Shown: positions 34,269 through 42,280 of the stretch, in pieces
Position numbering within the stretch: the stretch's first letter is position 1
How the letters are laid out: each line of letters starts with the position of its first letter
DNA from: FEN-1139 sp038207155
Lineage (GTDB): Bacteria > Myxococcota_A > Polyangia > Polyangiales > Polyangiaceae
Direction of reading: 5' to 3'
DNA length: 64,000 nt
NCBI GenBank assembly: GCA_038207155.1
Contig: JBBRAB010000004.1
Coordinates: 62,001 to 126,000 of the forward strand
Notes under the pieces: generated by a model
Database searches by the model: none
What the model saw: the letters and a program-made list of their open reading frames with translations, nothing else
What the model was told of the DNA's origin: nothing
Made by a program: the position numbers and the translations under genes

Positions 34269-34588
34269 TGGTCCACGAGCTCGGCCAAGCGCTGCTTGGT
34301 CGTCAACCCAACGTGCTGCGCCGTGCGCTGGCCGCCCTTGAACACCATCACGGTCGGCACGCCACGGACGCCGTACTTGCCAGCGGTCGCGGGGGACTCA
34401 TCGACGTCCACCTTGCCGACCTTGATCTTGCCAACCTGTTCGTCGGCGAGCTGCTCCACGATTGGGGCGAGCGCCTTGCAGGGCCCACACCAGGTGGCGG
34501 TAAAATCGACGACGACGGGTACGTCAGACTTGAGCACCTCCTGGTCGAAGTTGCTGTCGTTGAAGCTGCAGACGTTCGCTGATGCCAT
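34265..34588 (-). CDS. trxA: Thioredoxin
   Basis: A 107-aa cytosolic thioredoxin with the standard WCGPC site (Cys34, Cys37), VVVDFTATW before it, Asp28 buried, and the cis-proline in GVPTVMVFKGG. An extra cysteine at position 7 is outside the fold core. The ATG has GAGGAA 8-13 bp upstream. It overlaps the 1017-aa lipoprotein gene by 4 nt. No trxB lies nearby. It could reduce the peroxiredoxin at 1.9 kb. Confidence 0.96.
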   Translation of the reverse strand: MASANVCSFNDSNFDQEVLKSDVPVVVDFTATWCGPCKALAPIVEQLADEQVGKIKVGKVDVDESPATAGKYGVRGVPTVMVFKGGQRTAQHVGLTTKQRLAELVDQ

Positions 34589-34767
34589 GGCGTTCCTCGT
34601 TGGCGGAAGGGAGCAACATAACGCGCCAACCGCGGGTCGGAAACCCCTAGGTCAGACGAAACATGACGCGGCCGTCGGCCTTCGCCTGGACTGGTTAGCT
34701 GACCCGGAGCCTCAGCCGGCCCGCTGCTTCGTGCGGCGCGAGATGAACATGCTAGGGGGCGCCAGCC

Positions 34768-35472
34768 GTGAAGCGCTCTACCTCCGATGTCTTTATGCCC
34801 GCCGACTCCCGCCGCCGCGACCCTTGGGCAGCCCCCTGGAGCGCGCAGGGCGTCGTTGAGGTGCTCGAACCCTTAGTTCTCGAGGCACGAGCGAGGCGGC
34901 TCCGTGACGTCCTGGCAGCCCGCATCGACGCGGTGACGGTCGTCCTGGACTCCCCCCACGATCCCCACAACGGAGCGGCCGTGACGCGCTCGGCCGACGC
35001 TTTCGGCCTGGCGTCAGTCCACGTCATCCAGCACGTCGAGCCCTTCGTCATCACCCGCTCGGTGGCAATCGGCACCGAGCGGTGGGTTGACGTCTTCACG
35101 CACGACGAGCCAGGACCTGCCATCGAGCAACTGCGGTCCGAGGGCCGCACACTGGTGGTGGCCGACGCGGAGGGCGAGCTCAACCCCGAGCAGCTGCGGA
35201 CCATCGACCGACTCGCGCTCATCATGGGCAATGAGAAGAGCGGAGTGTCGCCGGCGCTTCGGGCAGCTGCCGACCACACCGTGCGGATACCGATGCGCGG
35301 CTTCGTCGAGAGCCTCAACGTCAGTGTCTCGACGGCCATCCTGCTGCGGGCGGCAACCGAGAATCGCCCGGGTGATCTCAGCGAAACCGCTCAGACACGC
35401 TGGCTTGCGCGCGGCCTCTTTCACACCGTGGCGCGGCCCGAGTTCATCCTCGCCAACCTGACCCCACGCTGA
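34768..35472 (+). CDS. trmH: tRNA (guanosine-18-2'-O)-methyltransferase-like SpoU enzyme
   Basis: A 234-aa SPOUT-fold methyltransferase. The three motifs are present: DPHNGAAVTRSADAFG (motif 1, with Asn and Arg), IMGNEKSGVS (motif 2), and IPMRGFVESLNVSVSTAILL (motif 3). The C-terminal extension after motif 3 (RWLARGLFHTVARPEFI) and the N-terminal helical lead match TrmH. It should methylate Gm18 in the tRNA D loop. The start is GTG 34768 with GGGGG 8 bp upstream. A GC hairpin with a T-rich loop lies near 35505-35525. Confidence 0.9.
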   Translation: MKRSTSDVFMPADSRRRDPWAAPWSAQGVVEVLEPLVLEARARRLRDVLAARIDAVTVVLDSPHDPHNGAAVTRSADAFGLASVHVIQHVEPFVITRSVAIGTERWVDVFTHDEPGPAIEQLRSEGRTLVVADAEGELNPEQLRTIDRLALIMGNEKSGVSPALRAAADHTVRIPMRGFVESLNVSVSTAILLRAATENRPGDLSETAQTRWLARGLFHTVARPEFILANLTPR

Positions 35473-35632
35473 GCGGATCGCCGCCCGCCAGCGACCGGCG
35501 AGCGCCCTTTTTGCGGGCGTAATGGCAAGGCCGTCGGACCCGGCTGCCGGTCGAAACGACCGTCGATGGGAAATCCGCTCGCTCACGGGTGACAGGAGCC
35601 CCGGGGTGTACTAGCGTCCCGGCCGCGTTCCG

Positions 35633-35989
35633 ATGTCCGAAAGCAACGACCTCAGCGTCCTAGGCCCCGCGACTCGCCTCACTGGCCGCATTTCCGGCCG
35701 GGGAGGGCTCCGCATCGAAGGAACTCTCAAGGGAGACGTGAATATCACGGGTCCCGCCGAGCTCACCGACGGTGCCAGCCTGGCGGGAGATCTCGGCGCG
35801 AGCTCACTCGATCTCGGCGGAAACCTGATCGGGACCGTCACCACGACGGGCCCCATCATCATTCGCTCGAGTGCAGTGCTGCGCGGTCAGGTCAAAGGCT
35901 CTGAGGTGAGCATCGAGCCGGGTGCGAAGGTTTCGCTCCGACTCGACACCGCCTTCGAGCTCGACCTCGGACTCACCAAGAAGCGCTAG
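35633..35989 (+). CDS. Bactofilin (first of three)
   Basis: A 118-aa cytoskeletal polymer protein. Residues about 10-105 are the right-handed beta-helix of repeated Gly/Val/Ile rungs (RISGRGGLRIEGTLKGDVNITG, LSVAG-like turns), flanked by short tails. Bactofilins form nucleotide-independent filaments that scaffold wall enzymes or, in Myxococcus xanthus, chromosome-segregation proteins. It is followed 42 bp later by a second bactofilin. The gene begins 160 bp after trmH. Confidence 0.9.
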   Translation: MSESNDLSVLGPATRLTGRISGRGGLRIEGTLKGDVNITGPAELTDGASLAGDLGASSLDLGGNLIGTVTTTGPIIIRSSAVLRGQVKGSEVSIEPGAKVSLRLDTAFELDLGLTKKR

Positions 35990-36031
35990 ACGAATACCCC
36001 GGTTATCGACACCGACGGAAGAGGCGACCCC

Positions 36032-36343
36032 ATGGCAACGGTGATTGGCGAAGAGCTGACGATCGAAGGCGAGCTCACGAGTGATGAGGAGATTTCCGTG
36101 CTTGGCACGGTGCGAGGCTCCTTGAGCAGCTCGGATGCCGTGCAGATCCTGCAGGGAGCGGTCATTGAGGCAGACGTGTCAGGCGCGAGTCTGAGCGTCG
36201 CCGGTCAAGTCATCGGCAACGTGACTGCGCAAGATCGCGTGGATCTCCAGGCTGGTGGGCGTTTGGTGGGCGACGTTCGCTCCGCCCGCCTCACCATTGC
36301 AGACGGAGCCTCCTTCAAGGGCAACGTCGACATGGACGTGTGA
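36032..36343 (+). CDS. Bactofilin (second of three)
   Basis: A 103-aa minimal bactofilin consisting almost only of the beta-helix (EELTIEGELTSDEEISVLGTV ... LQAGGRLVGDV ... IADGASFKGNV). GAAGAGG lies about 10 bp before the ATG. It is shorter than its two neighbours, with practically no tails, so it could act as a copolymer subunit. The next start is 10 bp after its stop. Confidence 0.92.
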   Translation: MATVIGEELTIEGELTSDEEISVLGTVRGSLSSSDAVQILQGAVIEADVSGASLSVAGQVIGNVTAQDRVDLQAGGRLVGDVRSARLTIADGASFKGNVDMDV

Positions 36344-36353
36344 GGTTCCGCCG

Positions 36354-37034
36354 ATGAGTTCAGAGTCGGTAATCGGTTCGAGCACGCACATTCGAGGCAA
36401 TGTCTCGGGTGCGGGTTCGCTTGAAATCTACGGACGCGTCGAAGGCGACGTCACGATGACCGGTTCGGTCGTCGTCGGTGAAGGTGCGATCGTTCAGGGC
36501 AACATCCGCGCGGAGCAACTCAGCGTCGCCGGAACCGTTGCAGGTGATCTCACCGCTGATGGGGCGCTCCAGCTCGAGCCAGGCGCGCGCGTCGTTGGTG
36601 ATCTGGTGGGCGAAAGCATCGGCATTGCCGAAGGGGCGCTCGTGCGCGGTTTCGTCCGGACCTCGGGCGAGTCTCCGCTCAAGAAGCCCGCAGCCGCGGC
36701 CGCGCCCGCAGCCCGACCGGCAGCCGCTCCGCTTGCGCGTCCCGCTGCCGCTCCGCTTGCGCGTCCCGTGGTTGCGCCAGTGGCGCGTCCCGTCGCAGCC
36801 GCGCCCCCACCCAGACCGGTCGCAGTCGTTCCCGCTCCCAGGCCGGTCGTCGTGGCGCCTCCCGCCGTCGAAGAGCCTGAAGAGGACTTCGTCGAAGAGG
36901 TCATCGCGCCGGCGCCCAAGCCCGTCGCGGCCAAGCCGGCTGAACCAGTTCGTCGTGCTGCTCCCCCACCGCCAGTGGCTCCCGCATTGAAGAAGCCGCT
37001 CAAGGCCAAGAAGAAGACCTCAAGGGACAAGTAA
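36354..37034 (+). CDS. Bactofilin with long Ala/Pro linker and basic C-terminus (BacP-like)
   Basis: A 226-aa bactofilin. Residues 1-100 are the beta-helix (HIRGNVSGAGSLEIYGRVEGDV). From about 105 to 205 is a Pro/Ala/Arg-rich linker with repeated PLARPAAA units. The end is strongly basic (KKPLKAKKKTSRDK). A lysine-rich tail is the feature that marks M. xanthus BacP, which works with BacN and BacO. The three-gene layout here matches that set, so I infer a BacNOP-like scaffold; no parA, parB or padC gene is seen in this window. pyrE begins 2 bp after the stop. Confidence 0.88.
   Translation: MSSESVIGSSTHIRGNVSGAGSLEIYGRVEGDVTMTGSVVVGEGAIVQGNIRAEQLSVAGTVAGDLTADGALQLEPGARVVGDLVGESIGIAEGALVRGFVRTSGESPLKKPAAAAAPAARPAAAPLARPAAAPLARPVVAPVARPVAAAPPPRPVAVVPAPRPVVVAPPAVEEPEEDFVEEVIAPAPKPVAAKPAEPVRRAAPPPPVAPALKKPLKAKKKTSRDK
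36723..36770 (+). repeat. Two 24-bp tandem repeats inside the bactofilin linker
   Basis: Two near-identical 24-bp units (36723-36746 and 36747-36770) encode AAPLARPA. The region is expandable by slippage and would change linker length in 8-residue steps. Confidence 0.8.
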
Positions 37035-37036
37035 GC

Positions 37037-37594
37037 ATGACGACGCCATCTCTCACGCGCCTGATCGAGCTCCTTCGCGAGCTCAGCTTTGAACGCAAGC
37101 GCGTCATCCTGGCAAGCGGCAAAGAGAGCGACTTTTTTATCGACTGCAAGCAGACGATCCTCACGGCTGAGGGGCACGCGCTCGTGGGTGAGCTCATGTT
37201 CGACGCCCTCGCCCAGCTTCCCGCGGTTCAGGCCGTGGGCGGCGTCGAGCTCGGCGGATGCCCGCTCGCAAGCGCGGTGTCGCTCGTCAGTTTCCAGCGC
37301 GGTCGCCCGCTGCCCGCCCTCTACGTGCGCAAGGCCAAGAAGGATCACGGCTCAGCCAAACTCGTCGAGGGTGACAAGGCCCTGGTGCCGAACATGGCTG
37401 TGGCCCTGCTCGAGGACGTCGTCACGACCGGGGGCTCCAGCCTCCGGGCGGTTGAATCCTTAAAGGCCGTGGGCGTGAACGTGGTCGGGATCATCGCCCT
37501 GGTGGACCGCCTCGAGGGCGGCCGGGAGACGATCGAGGCAGCTGGGATTCCGCTCGTGAGCCTGGCGACCCGTCGCGACTTCATGGACGATTAA
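37037..37594 (+). CDS. pyrE: Orotate phosphoribosyltransferase
   Basis: A 185-aa enzyme of de novo pyrimidine synthesis making OMP from orotate and PRPP. The PRPP loop ALLEDVVTTGGSS (residues 124-135) and the flexible catalytic loop VRKAKKDHGSAKLVEG (about 97-112) are present. FFIDCKQT matches the family start. It starts 2 bp after the third bactofilin with AGGGA upstream, so it is the last gene of that operon, which closes at the terminator 37653-37690. Pairing of pyrE with bactofilins is unexpected functionally. Confidence 0.95.
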   Translation: MTTPSLTRLIELLRELSFERKRVILASGKESDFFIDCKQTILTAEGHALVGELMFDALAQLPAVQAVGGVELGGCPLASAVSLVSFQRGRPLPALYVRKAKKDHGSAKLVEGDKALVPNMAVALLEDVVTTGGSSLRAVESLKAVGVNVVGIIALVDRLEGGRETIEAAGIPLVSLATRRDFMDD

Positions 37595-37652
37595 GCCTCG
37601 GTCAGAGGTACGGCAATGGAGGCGTAAGTGCCCCTTTTCCCTGCTGAAATGC

Positions 37653-37690
37653 AAAACTCACGGTCTCCTCCGGGAAAGCCGTGAGTTTTT
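37653..37690 (+). terminator. Rho-independent terminator of the bactofilin-pyrE operon
   Basis: AAAACTCACGG pairs with CCGTGAGTTTT around a 16-nt loop, and the right arm runs into a T5 tract. Textbook form. Confidence 0.93.
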
Positions 37691-37706
37691 GCTATATTGG
37701 TGGGTA

Positions 37707-38090
37707 ATGCTCACCTTCGCCTCCCCGTGGTTCTCCAAACGCTCGGTCGCCTCGCTCTCAGTGGTCGTCGCGGTTGCCGCCGGGGTCTACGGTTGTGGTG
37801 GTGGTGATGGCAACTCGGCGACGCCACCGTCCAAATCCGATGCTGGTCTCGGCGGCGTTGACGGTCTTGCCGGCGGCAGCTCGGTGGCAGTTGGTCCCTG
37901 CCCCGTCAACGGCGAGCGGGAGTGTGAGATTTACTTCAAGGCGGCCAACGGTTTGCCGCCATCCTGCTTCGTTGGCGTGCAGTACTGCGTCAAAGAAGTC
38001 TGGTCGCATTGCGACGAGCCGAAGGACGCTGGTGCCGGCGGCGCGAGTTCCACCGGCGGCGCGAGTTCCACCGGCGGCACCGGTAAATAG
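37707..38090 (+). CDS. Small Gly/Ser-rich lipoprotein
   Basis: A 127-aa predicted lipoprotein (lipobox GVYGC, followed by Gly-rich sequence). The central region has six cysteines (GPCPVNGERECEIYF, SCFVGVQYCV, HCDE), so a disulfide-rich mini-domain is likely. The end repeats GGASSTGGASSTGG from 15-bp DNA repeats. ATG 37707 has GGTGGG just upstream. The gene starts only 17 bp after the terminator, so its promoter must overlap the terminator stem. Function unknown. Confidence 0.68.
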   Translation: MLTFASPWFSKRSVASLSVVVAVAAGVYGCGGGDGNSATPPSKSDAGLGGVDGLAGGSSVAVGPCPVNGERECEIYFKAANGLPPSCFVGVQYCVKEVWSHCDEPKDAGAGGASSTGGASSTGGTGK

Positions 38091-38151
38091 TTTCTCGCGG
38101 GCCGCGCGCGCGACGCTTGCCTAACGCGCTGCTCGCGGACTCTGCGGGCTC

Positions 38152-39468
38152 CTACCGAGCCGCGCGTGCAGCTGACTCGACCGCTTCACGCCAACCGTAG
38201 GGCTGCGTGAAGGCCTGTGCTTTCGCTTGCTGTTCGCCGGTGTAGTTCGAGCTAGCGGGAGCATTGTCTGGGGGTTGGTTCGACGTGACCACGGCCCTGG
38301 CGAACAACACGTCTGGCCCAAGTCGGTAGCTGAGACGCGAACCTCGAGAGCGAGCCAGCAACACGCCAACCTCGGGGACGTCCCAGCGCTCCTCGGGGCT
38401 CGCATCGGCGCGGGCTCTCGCGGTTCGCCGCATTCCGCGGATTTCAATGCTGAGCTGTTCCCCAGAACGCGGCACGGCGGTAAGTGAGAGCGTCCGCGCT
38501 GACGCGTTCCAATCGAGCGCCGAGAGAGTGACGCCGGAAGAGACGTAATAATCCCCGCGCGAGATGGCCTCGAGCAAGCAGGGCGCCGTCAGCTGAGCCG
38601 CGCGAACGACGATCCAGGCGCGCCCCGGGAGTGCTCCCGGTCCCGGGGGATAATCGTGGACGTCATCGCCAGCGAGCGCGAATACCGGCGCCCACCCATG
38701 CGACAAGATCCGCTCGGCATTGGCTCTGTCCCAGAGTCGCTCGACGCTGGGTCGAGCGAGATCCCCCCGCGACGCGGTGTACGGGTGACCATTGAGCAGC
38801 TCGATGAACGCGAGCTGCTGGGTTGACGCGATCACGGCTGCGTCAATCGCCCAGGCAAAATTAGGATGATTGAGCGAACCGAGCACGGGCTGCGCTGGCT
38901 CCACCCGCTGCTCGGCAATTTTCGCTAGATCGCGAGCGAGCGCCTCCGGAATGCTCGCCCCTCCCTGCGGAGTCACCCGCGAGGTGAGATTGACCGCGGT
39001 CAAATGAACCGGATGTTCCTCAACCGCGTCGGTGACTTCCTCGCCGGCTAGCAGCAAAAAACTCGAGGGGTGGTCAAAGCGCTCACGCAGTTCTCGATAC
39101 GGAGTGATTCGAAACTCACGACCCTCCCCCTCACCGCGCAGGCGCACGCTGGATTTGCCAAACCTTGACTCAAGGCGAGCGAGCACCGCCTCACCGCTGC
39201 GTTGCTGAACGAGCGACAACGGTCGCCAGCTCTCCTGATCGTCGATGTTGTCGTGATCGGACAAAGCCAAAAAGGCGTAACCGTGGTCTCGATACCAAGC
39301 GACCAGCTCTTCCGGTACCCACGCACCGTCGCTATGGAGACTATGCGCGTGCAGGTTACCGCGATACCAGTGCTGGCTGGGTGAACGCGCCGAGGCAGGC
39401 ACAAGCGCCGTCAGCAGCGAGAGACAGCCAACGAGCAGGGGGCGACGAACATGAGCCAGCGAAAACAT
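38152..39468 (-). CDS. Secreted PHP-domain metal-dependent phosphoesterase
   Basis: A 438-aa protein with a cleavable signal peptide (about residues 1-28, ASARS). The PHP metal sites are present: NLHAHSLHSDG (about 38-48), LSDHDNI, LAGEEVTD, LNHPNF and the late GDDVHD. The N-terminal 300 residues are the catalytic barrel and the last 130 are a beta-rich extension. It should hydrolyse a phosphoester in the periplasm or outside the cell; the substrate is unknown. It diverges from apaG. Confidence 0.85.
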   Translation of the reverse strand: MFSLAHVRRPLLVGCLSLLTALVPASARSPSQHWYRGNLHAHSLHSDGAWVPEELVAWYRDHGYAFLALSDHDNIDDQESWRPLSLVQQRSGEAVLARLESRFGKSSVRLRGEGEGREFRITPYRELRERFDHPSSFLLLAGEEVTDAVEEHPVHLTAVNLTSRVTPQGGASIPEALARDLAKIAEQRVEPAQPVLGSLNHPNFAWAIDAAVIASTQQLAFIELLNGHPYTASRGDLARPSVERLWDRANAERILSHGWAPVFALAGDDVHDYPPGPGALPGRAWIVVRAAQLTAPCLLEAISRGDYYVSSGVTLSALDWNASARTLSLTAVPRSGEQLSIEIRGMRRTARARADASPEERWDVPEVGVLLARSRGSRLSYRLGPDVLFARAVVTSNQPPDNAPASSNYTGEQQAKAQAFTQPYGWREAVESAARAAR

Positions 39469-39575
39469 GGTTAGCGGGGGGACCTCACCCTAGCACGCCG
39501 CTGTCCAACGTCAGAGCCGCGACTATTGCGCGACCGACCCTTTACACGGCGCGTCGCCGGCCGCATGTCGATAGC

Positions 39576-39965
39576 GTGAACGAAGGACAAGCCCCCAAGG
39601 CCGCAATCGACATCCGAGTGGAGTGCGAGTACTCGCCGGAGCGTTCTTCCCCCGCCAATCGGCGCTGGTTTTTCAACTACCACATCGTGATCGCCAATCA
39701 GGGCCCCGAGACGGTGAAGCTGCTCCGGCGCCACTGGATCATCACCAACGCCAAGAGCAAGGTGGAGGAGGTGGAGGGGCCAGGCGTCGTCGGGGAACAA
39801 CCCGTGCTCGAGCCGGGGGGATCCTTCGAATACTCCTCGGGATGCTTGCTTCAGACCTCGTCTGGCACGATGCAGGGCACCTACCTGATGACGACCCCAT
39901 CCGACCAGCAGTTTCGCGTGCCGATCCCGCTGTTCGCGCTGCGTTTGCCGAACACCATGAACTAG
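39576..39965 (+). CDS. apaG: ApaG family protein
   Basis: A 129-aa protein of the ApaG (DUF525) immunoglobulin-like fold, linked in enterobacteria to cobalt/magnesium resistance and ApaH. The diagnostic block is FNYHIVIANQGPETVKLLRRHWIITNAK, then VVGEQPVLEPGGSFEYSSG and GTMQGTYLM. Length matches the family. GTG 39576 is the only sensible start, because the upstream open frame lies within the divergent PHP gene and has no family match. It is convergent with the broken transglutaminase gene (5 bp between stops). Confidence 0.92.
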   Translation: MNEGQAPKAAIDIRVECEYSPERSSPANRRWFFNYHIVIANQGPETVKLLRRHWIITNAKSKVEEVEGPGVVGEQPVLEPGGSFEYSSGCLLQTSSGTMQGTYLMTTPSDQQFRVPIPLFALRLPNTMN

Positions 39966-39970
39966 CGCGC

Positions 39971-40861
39971 CTACTCGTAATCCGGCGAGGTGTCCGGCAT
40001 TGGAGTGAGGTCCACGCCGACCTCAATCCGGTGCTCGCCGCCACCGTGGATGACACCTTTGAGGGGACGGCAGTCGCCAAAGTCACGCCCCCAAGCCAGC
40101 GTCACGTGTTCGTCGGCGGGGAGAGCATTGTTGGTCGGATCGAGATCAACGAAGCCCCAACCCGGCACGTACAGCGACAACCAAGCATGGGAAGCGTCGG
40201 CGCCCACCAGGCGAGGCTTGCCAGGAGGCGGACGCGTCCGCAGCTACCCGCTCACGTAACGAGCCGAGAGCCCGAGCGAGCGCAGCATCCCGAGCATGAG
40301 GTGCGCAAAATCCTGACACACGCCGCGACGCAAACGGAACACGTCACGCGTCGGGGTCGCGCTCGAGGTCGTGCCCGGTGCGTACTCGAAATCGCGATAA
40401 ATGCGAGCCATGAGGTCGAGCGCGCCTGCCAGTATTGGCCTGCGGGGAGCGAAGCTGAAACGCGCGTAGTCGGCGATTTCCGCCGTTTCGGTGCTCAACG
40501 GCGAAGACAGTGAGAATTCCAAAGACTCTAACTCGAACGGCGGGCTGTCCATCCACCCGGGACTTCCATCCCACGCAGGAGTTTGCGCGGCTTGGGGCTA
40601 ATCGGGCACGAACACTTCAACGTCCGCCTCAGCCACAGCGGTCAGCACCGAGTGAGCGGACTCGAGGGCAAAGTACTGCACGTGGTTGCCGAAATAATCC
40701 AAGCGCTCGAAGCGATCGGCCGGCAGCGGCCCAACCGTCAGCTTCGAACTTCGCACGCTTTGGCTCGAGGTGGCCCGAGGAAGCAAGCGCGCTTCATTGT
40801 GGGAGACGTCGACAGGTGCAGCATAGTGGTAGCGCGTCGTGTGACAAATACGGTACCTCAT
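39971..40861 (-). pseudogene. Transglutaminase-like protein interrupted by two in-frame TAG codons
   Basis: Read from ATG 40861 to the final TAG (39971), one frame gives a full-length bacterial transglutaminase-like cysteine protease of about 296 codons, broken by TAG at codon 88 (40600-40598) and codon 206 (40246-40244). The N-domain (RYRICHTTRYHYAAPV), catalytic Cys182 in RGVCQDFAHLMLGMLRS, His225 in DASHAWLSLYVPGWG and Asp241 in DLDPTNN all survive. There is no frameshift and the ribosome-binding site GGGAGG is intact. The second TAG replaces the conserved aromatic after RYVSG, one base from TAC. The expected product is a truncated 87-aa N-domain. Pseudogene is the simplest reading. Confidence 0.8.
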
Positions 40862-40862
40862 C

Positions 40863-41432
40863 TCAGCCTCCCTCCCCTGCGCTACCAATGGAACTTCCTG
40901 GACGGGCATGGGTGAGGTAGGCGCGGGTCAGCGCGTCGGCGATTTCGCCTGCCCCAAGCTCGACCTGTTCCAAGAGCTGAAAACATTCCTCGGGCACCTG
41001 CTCGGGTGAAGCGAGTCTCCAGCGGGCCGCGTCCGTCAATCGCAAGACCGACGAGACTCGCAACACGGCGCGGTGATCATCGCGCAAGTGACGTCGCAGT
41101 TCCGACGCAGCGAGTGTCACGATCTGTTTCTCAATGACGATCACCTGAGCCAGCGCCGAGCGCGGATTCGTCTCGTGCGCGAGCAACAGATCGAGTACCG
41201 GAATGAGCTCGGGCGTCCCGGCGTAGCGACTCCCGTAGTCGAGCATCCAGGGACGTGTCCCGCCACGCGCGTCCCCGTGAACCGTTACGGTCACGCCATG
41301 GTCACGCAGGAGCCGTGCGAGTTGGGTCTGCCTTCAAGCGCGTTCGTCGTGAGGCAGGTCGAGTACCGCGCGGCAAATCTCCTGAGGCGTCTCGGGAGGT
41401 CCGGAATGAAAAGAGTGTGAACTGTCAGCCAC
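40863..41432 (-). pseudogene. Remnant of a circularly permuted ATP-grasp / alpha-E protein
   Basis: One frame from GTG 41432 to TGA 40863 gives about 190 codons, with an in-frame TGA at codon 33 (41336-41334). The part after that stop begins like the N-terminus of a circularly permuted ATP-grasp protein (LARLLRDHGVTVTVHGDARGG ... RPWMLD) and then passes straight into the alpha-E (DUF403) C-terminus (GTPELIPVLDLLLAHETNPRSALAQ). Intact fusion proteins of this sort are far longer, so several hundred internal codons are missing. An ORF from GTG 41294 (143 aa) could still be translated. The association of this gene with a transglutaminase gene directly downstream is a known arrangement. Confidence 0.62.
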
Positions 41433-41601
41433 GGCCTAGGTGAACGATCCACGGGCCCTGTTTCCGGGAGGTGACTGGAATGAGAGCCCCCGTTACCAAA
41501 ATGATTCTCCGGGAGAGCGGTGCGGAGCGCTCACCCCGTCGTTTTCTGCCCGCCGCAGGACTATTCCTTAAATGGCCCGAGCCTTGCTAGAGTGCCCGGC
41601 C

Positions 41602-42111
41602 ATGAGCCCTTATCGATTGCGGATCCTGCCGTTGGTCCTGCTCGCTGCGGCCTGCGGCTCGGAAGACAACGCGTTTCATGGCGTGGCAGCTGTGGCCGGC
41701 ACGTATAGCGTTGCGCTCACCAACTCAAGCAACAGCTGCGCGTTGCCGAATTTCGAGCTTGGAACCACCAGCCAAGGGGTCCCCGTGGAAGTGACTCAAG
41801 ACGGCGCCACGGCGAGCGCGCGGATTGACGGCATCGCCGGTGGGTTTCTGCGTCTGTGGCTCGGCACGGCCCAGTACGACGGCAGCGTGGAGGAGAGCGC
41901 GGTCGATCTGACGGCACGCGGCTCGACACCGCTTCGCCAGGGGCGGTGCACCTATACGGTCGATAGTCGACTGCAAGCGACGCTCACGGGAGACTCGCTG
42001 TCCGGAACCTTGACGTACACGCCACACACCAATGGGGATCCCGACTGCGCCCAGCTGCTTGACTGCAGTGCAGCGCAACGATTTGCCGGAAGCCGACCGC
42101 CGCCGCCTTGA
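41602..42111 (+). CDS. Small lipoprotein, unknown function
   Basis: A 169-aa predicted lipoprotein (signal RILPLVLLAAAC, Cys about 16). The mature part is beta-rich (GTYSVALTNSSNSC, GVPVEVTQDGATASARIDGIAGG, GTLTYTPH) with five cysteines, ending in polyproline. The pattern resembles small exported myxobacterial proteins that begin with VAGTYSV. I choose ATG 41602, since the 10 codons before it lack signal character. The 167 bp upstream hold no clear promoter. The next gene starts 170 bp later. Confidence 0.68.
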   Translation: MSPYRLRILPLVLLAAACGSEDNAFHGVAAVAGTYSVALTNSSNSCALPNFELGTTSQGVPVEVTQDGATASARIDGIAGGFLRLWLGTAQYDGSVEESAVDLTARGSTPLRQGRCTYTVDSRLQATLTGDSLSGTLTYTPHTNGDPDCAQLLDCSAAQRFAGSRPPPP

Positions 42112-42280
42112 GCCGGGTTGGGTCCAATCACCTCTTGTTTGGCCATTCCAGGGGACGCGACAGCGGGAGCACAAACTTCCACGCAAACCCGGGTGGTTTC
42201 CCTGGCTGCGAGGGAGCCTCAAAAGGTGGTAGCACTAGGGTCCTTTTCCTACGTTGCCTTCGCCCCCCCATTACTCGAAT

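Noticed and set aside
36723..36770. CRISPR-like direct repeats
   Set aside because: The units are contiguous, in frame and encode linker residues; there are no spacers or cas genes anywhere in the window.
39971..40861. Genome-wide reassignment of TAG to a sense codon
   Set aside because: Many sound genes in the window, such as the MFS permease, recN, rnj partners and the 1017-aa lipoprotein, end at TAG.
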